Source: Hemicentrotus pulcherrimus
Taxonomy: Eukaryota; Echinodermata; Echinoidea; Camarodonta; Strongylocentrotidae
Length of the DNA stretch: 25,158 nucleotides
Direction: 5' to 3'
Assembly (NCBI GenBank): GCA_003118195.1
Contig: BEXV01000321.1
Location: forward strand, 75,557 to 100,714
A program made the position numbers and the translations under genes. The notes under the pieces were generated by a model. The model saw only the letters and a list, made by a program, of their open reading frames with translations. It ran no database searches and was not told where the DNA came from. This document shows positions 19,380-25,158 of this stretch, in pieces; positions within the stretch are counted from its first letter, which is position 1; every line of letters begins with the position of its first letter.

Positions 19380-22300
19380 CTAAGGAGTAAATAAAAAGAA
19401 AAAAGAAAATAAGCGATAAACTTAACAGGCCATGATTTTCTTGCAATATATACTATATTCCACTATCTGAAACTCGGATACGTGTGAAGAGGTTGTAATT
19501 TACATTAGAGAAAGTAATAATGCAATTTTCTGTACTAATTACCTAATAGGAAATTTATACACTGGTACATTCGATTCATTAAATAGCTGCCTTTGCATCA
19601 GAGAACAGTCAAGATCAAAGACAGAGGTAAGAAAGAAAAAAGTCAATGAAGCTACAGATAGAGAAAGATTAGACACCAAGGGTTGCTGTGGAATCCTGAT
19701 GGTCAAAACATTGTGGACATTCCGAATACAGGCAATTACAAGTGTTGAGCAGGAGCAACATGATTGAATTCTGGTTCAAATTTACAAGGAAGTGAAGTCC
19801 ATTAGTGGAAATGAGGTTATTGTAGCCCCGTCAGCAACCAAGGAAGGCTGAAAAAAGCTTTACCCTTTCTACATTCCTTTATTCCAAAACATACAAAGTG
19901 TACCCATAAGAAACAAAGATGCTGACATTTGAACAGGATACATATAAAACTCATACAGTACATGTATGAATTATATTGCTCAAGTTTCTTTATATCTGTA
20001 ACATTGTGACATTGACCTGTAAAGTTAAGCCCTAGTTTTACTTTTTGATTTTTGTTTTGTCTCTTCCATAAACAAGGGCTTTTCATAATCTGAATATGTT
20101 AAAAGATTTAACATAGGCTGCATCTAGACATCTTTCTTGACTCAAAAACCCATGCCACAAGACCACACCGCAAGCCAATAATGATAAGCCATCACCAACG
20201 TGCAAAAGTTACATGTATCGACTCCCTTTTTACCCAGCCAATAAGTTTGAGGTTATGGTGTTAAATTTCACGGCTCAGGGTCATACTAACAAGAAAACTA
20301 GCTCACATCGGATTTTGTTTGTCACTCCGCTCCCAAATATTGACAACCTGCGAATCCTCCAAGGAGAAAAAAAAGGGCCTCAACAGGAAAGGCATCAATT
20401 TAACACTATGATAACCAATATTACTTGTTAAGTTTCCTCAGCAAATATTACGAGCAGAAAACAAACTGCCCTTCAAAACAGGATGAGGATCAAATCTTGG
20501 TCTCCCCACTTGCGATTAAACAGCACTTTTCGTGGGTAGGTCTTTGGGGTTATGTGCTCCTCGCCCAGTCACAGTGGCTCGCGTCTGCACACCTCATGGG
20601 AATTGACGTGGGGCAATTGGAACCGAATTCAAGGGGCGTTGTTTCCTGACACGTCTCTTTCAGTAATGACTTGGTGTCGCCGGCTTAGTGTTTATTGGTC
20701 CTGGCAGGATCAGCCTGTATAATCACCAATGAATAGTTAGGGGTTCTAGCCCGAGTTTCACCCTGAACTGCAGACAAAGACACACCATGCTACAGAGCTG
20801 TTTTTCATCGGGTTAAGACTTAAACGATTTCTTCCTGTAACTTGTCACTTCCATGTACTACAGCCAGGTCAGAAATATTTGGAACTAAAACGACTACCCC
20901 GAACACAGATGTAACAGCCAAACCTAAAAAAGACCAGAGAAAGATTCAAAGTGACAGAACACATCCTGCACCTCAAGCCACAACAGTTTGTTCTATTTGC
21001 CAAAACAATTGCAAGTATTGACTTGAATCTGCCTCTTGTATTTCCTTTGTACTTAAAAAATGACTGTACCTCTACTTGACACTTCCCAAATAGTTCATTC
21101 CGAAATGGAGAAAGTGAAAAAATATGTTTTTAACTTTATACTACAAAAACAAAGGTTATACTAGAAATGCTGCTGTTTATGACCAACCTGGAATTCCCAT
21201 CCACCATTTAGAGAATATTGCTATTAAAACGCCAGTCTCATTTCAACCATCAGAGTCTACTTGCTGAGTTAATGCAAGAGGGTGTTCTGAGAGAAACAGA
21301 GACTTACCTACCTGCTAGTCCAGACTGTGAGACCAAGGGATCAGAACCAGGACCTGGTCCTCCAAGAGACCCTCTGTTAGGCATCTCTTCCACTTTATCT
21401 TCTTCTCGCCGCTTAAGGCACGCTGCTTTGGGGTTCAGGTTACGTTCTGTTAGCACAGAGACATACAACCAAACAGTTAGGCTGCTCAAGATCATGCTTT
21501 GAAACTGAACAAATAAATAGCATTTGAGCAAAAATAGATAAATATAAAAAACTTTATTCATTTCATCAAAATAAAACTTTTTCTGAAAAAACAATAATTT
21601 TTAGATCTCAAAATCATGGATGATGAACTCCAGAGTCCAACAGCTTGCACAAGTTTACCCATAACACAAATAATATTTGATTGTTAAAGACGTTCTACAG
21701 TACATACCTTCAACATTACATGATCTGCATCATCCAGAAAAAGCACATACAAAATTTGTTGAATTGTGTTTTTTAAGGGAAAAGTCAGTTTGTGAAATGA
21801 AAACCATTTTGGGTTGTGGTTGGAGGAGAAACTTACCTCTAACTTGATGCTCCAAGGTAGTGATGACTGACACTGCTGAGTGTAGGATGGTGAGCTTTGT
21901 TTGAGCCTTGTCCTGTTTGAGGTGTAACTGGCACATCCTACCCAGTTCTTTGAATGCTTCGTTGATGTCCCGAACGCGGATGCGCTCCCTTGCGTTGTTG
22001 GCATGACGACGCTCTTTCTCCTTCACCACCTTCTGCTCCGGTGAGAGCCCTTCGTCGTCTGACTCACTCCTACAAAAAAACGCAAATCAAAAGACCTTCG
22101 TGAATTTCTATCTTTATACAACCATACTATTAATATGTAGGCAGTGCAATAACAGAACATACGCAATTATCTAGAGAAGGTCTTCTTAAGGGGTTCTGAT
22201 TATCTATCATAAGACACTCCTTCCATGGTTATTTTTAATAAATAATCTAAATGAAAAGAACTAAAGAACTCAATTTACATGCTTCTTCAACCCACTTAAT

Positions 22301-22440
22301 TTTGCAATAGGTAATTAGTATTTTGGTACTAAATTTAAATGTAAGTCCTTAAATGGTGGTTCCAATTATAACCAATGTCTTAATATTTTGCATCATACAG
22401 TCATTCGAACTGTGTATTTTGGGGTAAACACCTTTTTAGA

Positions 22441-22477
<37 letters not shown>

Positions 22478-23986
22478 AGGTAATATGGAAGTCAGATCCA
22501 CAAATTTTAAAAGCCAACAAGCTTTTCTACATCATTCTCTAACTAATAATATATAGACCAAATCATGACCAATTTAAAGGAATAGTTGAAATTTTACACC
22601 CCAAAATATGTGAAATTTAGCCAATACGATCATACCAATTCAGCTCAACTTTCAAAACAATATGGTGACCGTTAATTATTTAATTAAAAATAACAATACA
22701 TGGGCCGGCTGGTTGTGCATAATATAACCAACACAAAAATGCCAACATCGGCATTGGCTGAAATACAACATAAAAGGCACTATTTCGTTTTTTTTTCAAT
22801 GGCTTTTTCAAATTATCTAATATTTGTGGTGGTACACAAGTATTAGAAATCATTATATTTATGGATATTTCAGCCCTCTCTGAACCAAATTTGATCAAAC
22901 AAAGCTGATTTTGTCATTCAAATCATATGTTCTTTCAAATTTGACACTCAGTTTTTCATAATCTCACAAAAAAATAAGTTTGTGTAGCGCCCTCTGCAAC
23001 AGAACTCAACTTTCCCTTTAAGCTGTAATGTAAGGGCCAACCGCCTACAGACGTGTGCACCTAATTTCTTGATCTATTTTCAGGATAAACCTATCACTGT
23101 ATGCCATTTTCATTAGCAGCAGTCCAGGGTGGGCAAAAATCTTGCATGAGAAATCAATTTGCTCATTATGCTCATCTCATTAAATTTGGGTATTAATGTA
23201 ATAATCATATGTAATTGATCAAGGAGGAAGAAGACCTAGATCTTATTTGCCAATGGCTCTGTTTTAATGTACAAATCAGCCTTTGACATGGATGGAAAAC
23301 CAATACCACAAAACCTCACTACCAGATCAAAGAGTGCAACCAACCTCATTTAAATCCTCTCTTTATTCCATCTCTTCCTTCCTGTTTTGTCTTATCTCTC
23401 TTTTTTTTCTTCTTTTAGATAAGTAGGTCAATAATTTCTTATGAGAAAAATATATTGTAGTAGCCCTGCTATTGAAAGACAAATACGTGTTGATTTGGCA
23501 CATCAATCTCTTTCGCCTTGGACTACAATAAACCTAGAGTAAAAACTGCTTTTTACTGTGTATTTAAAAGGAACAACTATATATGCCTCCATCAAAATGA
23601 ATGTAATTCATAATGGGTATAATTTTATGATAGACACTTGGTTGTTTTGTCTTTGCCTACTTCATACTAATACTCCCAACTTATTATGACCTAAATGCAA
23701 AAATATGGTCTGTAGGCCCCTGTAAGTGGTTCTCAAGCAAGTCATAGGCTGAATTGATTGAAAGTCATGGCTAGATCTCTTGGGTTCATGCTCCGTTCCG
23801 ACATACATGGTGTTAGGTCAGAAAAACTCTGACAATATTTTTTAGTTGAAGAAAAGAGAAAGAACTAACTCTGGTGAGCCAGGATTGAGGAGCAATAGAC
23901 TTTTGCCCAGGCTTGACAGCAGCTGCCCGGCGGCACTAGCGGCACCACCGCCGCCGCCACCACCATTACCACTTCTTGTATCGTTT
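19084..23986 (-). CDS. TCF4/E12 family: Class I bHLH transcription factor, E-protein family (3' part, four exons)
   Basis: Exons in transcript order are 23986-23870, 22069-21837, 21446-21312 and 19379-19084. They join in frame (781 bases, ending TAA at 19086-19084) with phases 2, 1 and 1 between them. The protein has a Gly/Ala-rich linker, an acidic [13 protein letters not shown] stretch, a complete bHLH (basic [20 protein letters not shown], helix 2 [18 protein letters not shown]), then the family-specific [21 protein letters not shown] proteins (TCF3, TCF4, TCF12, fly Daughterless) bind CANNTG sites in the nucleus as homodimers or with tissue-specific bHLH partners. The tail after KRREED runs about 135 residues, far longer than I recall for vertebrate members. 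N-terminal activation-domain exons lie to the right of the window. Echinoderms are thought to have one such gene, so a choice among the three vertebrate names is not meaningful. Confidence 0.95.
19380..21311 (-). other. E-protein last intron
   Basis: 1,932 bases with no exon recognised on either strand. Plus-strand ORFs at 20213-20649 have no recognisable domain. Confidence 0.5.
21312..21446 (-). CDS. TCF4/E12 family: E-protein exon after the bHLH
   Basis: 135 bases after the acceptor GCTAACAG, encoding [20 protein letters not shown] then [20 protein letters not shown] and QSGLA. The start is the diagnostic E-protein extension of helix 2. The donor region reads GCAG|GTAG|GTAAGT; the first GT keeps the frame with the terminal exon. 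Confidence 0.92.
21837..22069 (-). CDS. TCF4/E12 family: E-protein bHLH exon
   Basis: 233 bases between the acceptor TTTTTTTGTAG and the donor G|GTAAGT. It carries the whole bHLH from the acidic lead-in to LEHQVR. The DNA-contacting basic residues (ERxRVR) and the E-box-reading Glu are intact. Differences from the human proteins are mostly in helix 2 and the loop ([13 protein letters not shown]). Confidence 0.96.
22443..22475 (+). repeat. G33 homopolymer
   Basis: Thirty-three consecutive G on the + strand (C33 in the E-protein transcript). It can form G-quadruplex or i-motif structures, and is also a place where read length and assembly are unreliable. Confidence 0.95.
22574..23021. mobile_element. 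Candidate TTAA-flanked non-autonomous element
   Basis: TTAA at 22574-22577 and 23018-23021 bounds 440 bases whose ends are imperfect inverted repeats: left AGGAATAGTTGA, right (reverse complement) AGGGAAAGTTGA. The ends resemble the AGGAA start and TTAA flanks of the hairpin element at 441-598. No coding capacity. The repeats are short, so this is tentative. Confidence 0.45.
23870..23986 (-). CDS. TCF4/E12 family: E-protein linker exon
   Basis: 117 bases between the acceptor CAATTCAG and the donor GA|GTTAGT. It encodes [14 protein letters not shown], then [20 protein letters not shown] and PGSPE. The phase fits the bHLH exon exactly (GA plus G gives Glu). The Gly run comes from GGT/GGC codons, a likely length-variable site. 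Confidence 0.85.
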
Positions 23987-25158
23987 CTGAATTGAATGAG
24001 ATAAAGCCAGGGCATGGTGTTAGTTACATTTTTATCCACCTACCCCATTCAATAGAATGAAGCGGATCAAACATTTCATCATTATGCTCTAGAAGATTTA
24101 CATGAATATTGAACAGATATATTACATAATCATCAATGCTGTAATCAAAGTTCACAAAATCAAACCATGTACAATACATTTCAAGCTTGAACATTCAAAT
24201 TAAACTCATTCTAGTTCCTAACAAGCCTACTATTAAACCTATTAATCACAAAAAGTCTTCACAAGTTTCTTTTCAAAAAGGCACCTAGAGAAAGGGTCAA
24301 ACAGTCAAACTGTTTGCTACCTTATCTAGAAATGTGTTAGGCTTGCGAATTATAAAGTTCTGTACTCATATACGTGATTTATGCACCCCACTGGGCGATT
24401 ACTTCATCCCTTACAACCCACACACAAGTACAAACTTTCTAGAGCAACTTTGAGGGGGACTTGGATTAAGGGAAGGGGAAGGACCCATAATCCAGTAGAC
24501 TTCCTGTCATCTCTGTCTCATTAGAGGAAGCCAAGGGATTAAGAGGGGCAATAACAGGGTAATTAGATGGGATTAACAACAAGAGGGTTGTCAGCAGATG
24601 ACACAAGCGCCTCCAAACCTGCTCTAGTTTAACTCCCTAGACACAATCAATCCTTCTTATCATACATGTATCTGACATATCAAAGTTAATACTGCAGTAC
24701 TCTCGTCCTAGCTTTTACCTAACCTTATCCCTTCAAGCTATAAAAGATTACTTGATTGTGAAACTACAAGTTTGATGTTTCTATCAAGTAGGCCCTTCAA
24801 TGCCCTTTAGATGAAGCCTTTTGGGTTGATAGCACTTAGAATGTTGAGACTATGAGGGTTAAGAGAAGAATCACCATGATAGTCTTGTGTCATTCTCAGC
24901 GTTCAATTACATCCGATACCCGATCCCCAGCACAGTGTCAATACTATAAGCTGCCAGTGACAGGTCCCATCACTGAGTTATACCTCCTCTCATCATTTTT
25001 CAGCAAGGAGATGAACACATTAATGTTTGAATTTTGAACAGTCATGCTATCTGAAGATTGAGTATAATCTCTTCTACAAGATCATGTTCCTACAGTGATA
25101 GTCATTCCCTCCTAGTAACTGGGAGAAAAATCACTTCTTTCTAATGTAAGACTTTCCC
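23987..25158 (-). other. E-protein upstream intron to window end
   Basis: No exon recognised on the minus strand. The next upstream exon must end at phase 2 to fit the exon starting at 23986. The remainder is AT-rich with no repeat identified. Confidence 0.45.

Larger units (their letters stand above)
22070..23869 (-). other. E-protein intron holding repeats
   Basis: 1,800 bases between the linker and bHLH exons. It contains a 33-base G homopolymer and a TTAA-flanked element. No additional exon was recognised. Confidence 0.6.

Noticed and set aside
19156..19383. 75-codon + strand ORF over the E-protein terminal exon
   Set aside because: Antisense shadow of the real minus-strand coding exon, which joins in frame to the bHLH exons.
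21218..21502. 94-codon + strand ORF
   Set aside because: Antisense shadow of the minus-strand E-protein exon at 21312-21446.
19084..23986. Assignment to TCF4 rather than TCF3 or TCF12
   Set aside because: The vertebrate trio arose by duplication after the split from invertebrates, and nothing visible favours one name.
1..25158. CRISPR array, operon or bacterial mobile element
   Set aside because: No direct repeats with regular spacers, no Shine-Dalgarno-led gene clusters. The window is clearly intron-containing animal DNA.

Overview
This is animal genomic DNA: AT-rich, with long introns, GT-AG exons, simple-sequence tracts and dispersed non-coding repeats, and no long bacterial-style ORFs. 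A tRNA-derived SINE with intact A and B boxes, palindromic MITEs, and the protein sequences point to a marine invertebrate deuterostome, most likely an echinoderm such as a sea urchin. The species is an inference; the animal origin is not in doubt.

Layout. The left half (2533-11178, + strand) holds two tandem four-exon cassettes of phosphatidylethanolamine N-methyltransferase (PEMT). Each covers the family from just after the first membrane segment to the stop codon, and the two share the same exon lengths and intron phases. No N-terminal exon was recognised upstream of either cassette. Cassette 1 (2533-5287) has good splice sites throughout. Cassette 2 (8572-11178) is divergent. Its second exon aligns with cassette 1 over 146 bases, but the expected AG acceptor reads AT. 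The nearest AG lies 25 bases inside the exon and shifts the frame. Around the cassettes are a SINE, LINE remnants, a TTAA-flanked hairpin element, two copies of a palindromic MITE in opposite orientation, and (GA)n tracts in homologous introns.

The middle (about 11.2-19.1 kb) has no recognised gene. It contains a LINE reverse-transcriptase C-terminal remnant, a roughly 580-base (CT)n minisatellite with a 164-base higher-order duplication, a short CT palindrome and a 102-base tandem duplication. Part of it is probably the 3' UTR of the right-hand gene.

The right part (19084-23986, - strand) holds the last four coding exons of a class I bHLH E protein (TCF3/TCF4/TCF12/Daughterless type), convergent with the PEMT locus. 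The complete bHLH domain and a long C-terminal tail are visible. The introns carry a 33-base G homopolymer and a second TTAA-flanked element. The upstream exons lie beyond the window.

The two gene families are functionally unrelated: PEMT is an ER membrane enzyme making phosphatidylcholine, and the E protein is a nuclear dimerisation partner for tissue-specific bHLH factors. The parts most worth following up are the PEMT cassette arrangement with its complementary residue losses and damaged acceptor, and a 4-base tandem donor in the E-protein gene that would switch between a long and a truncated C terminus.
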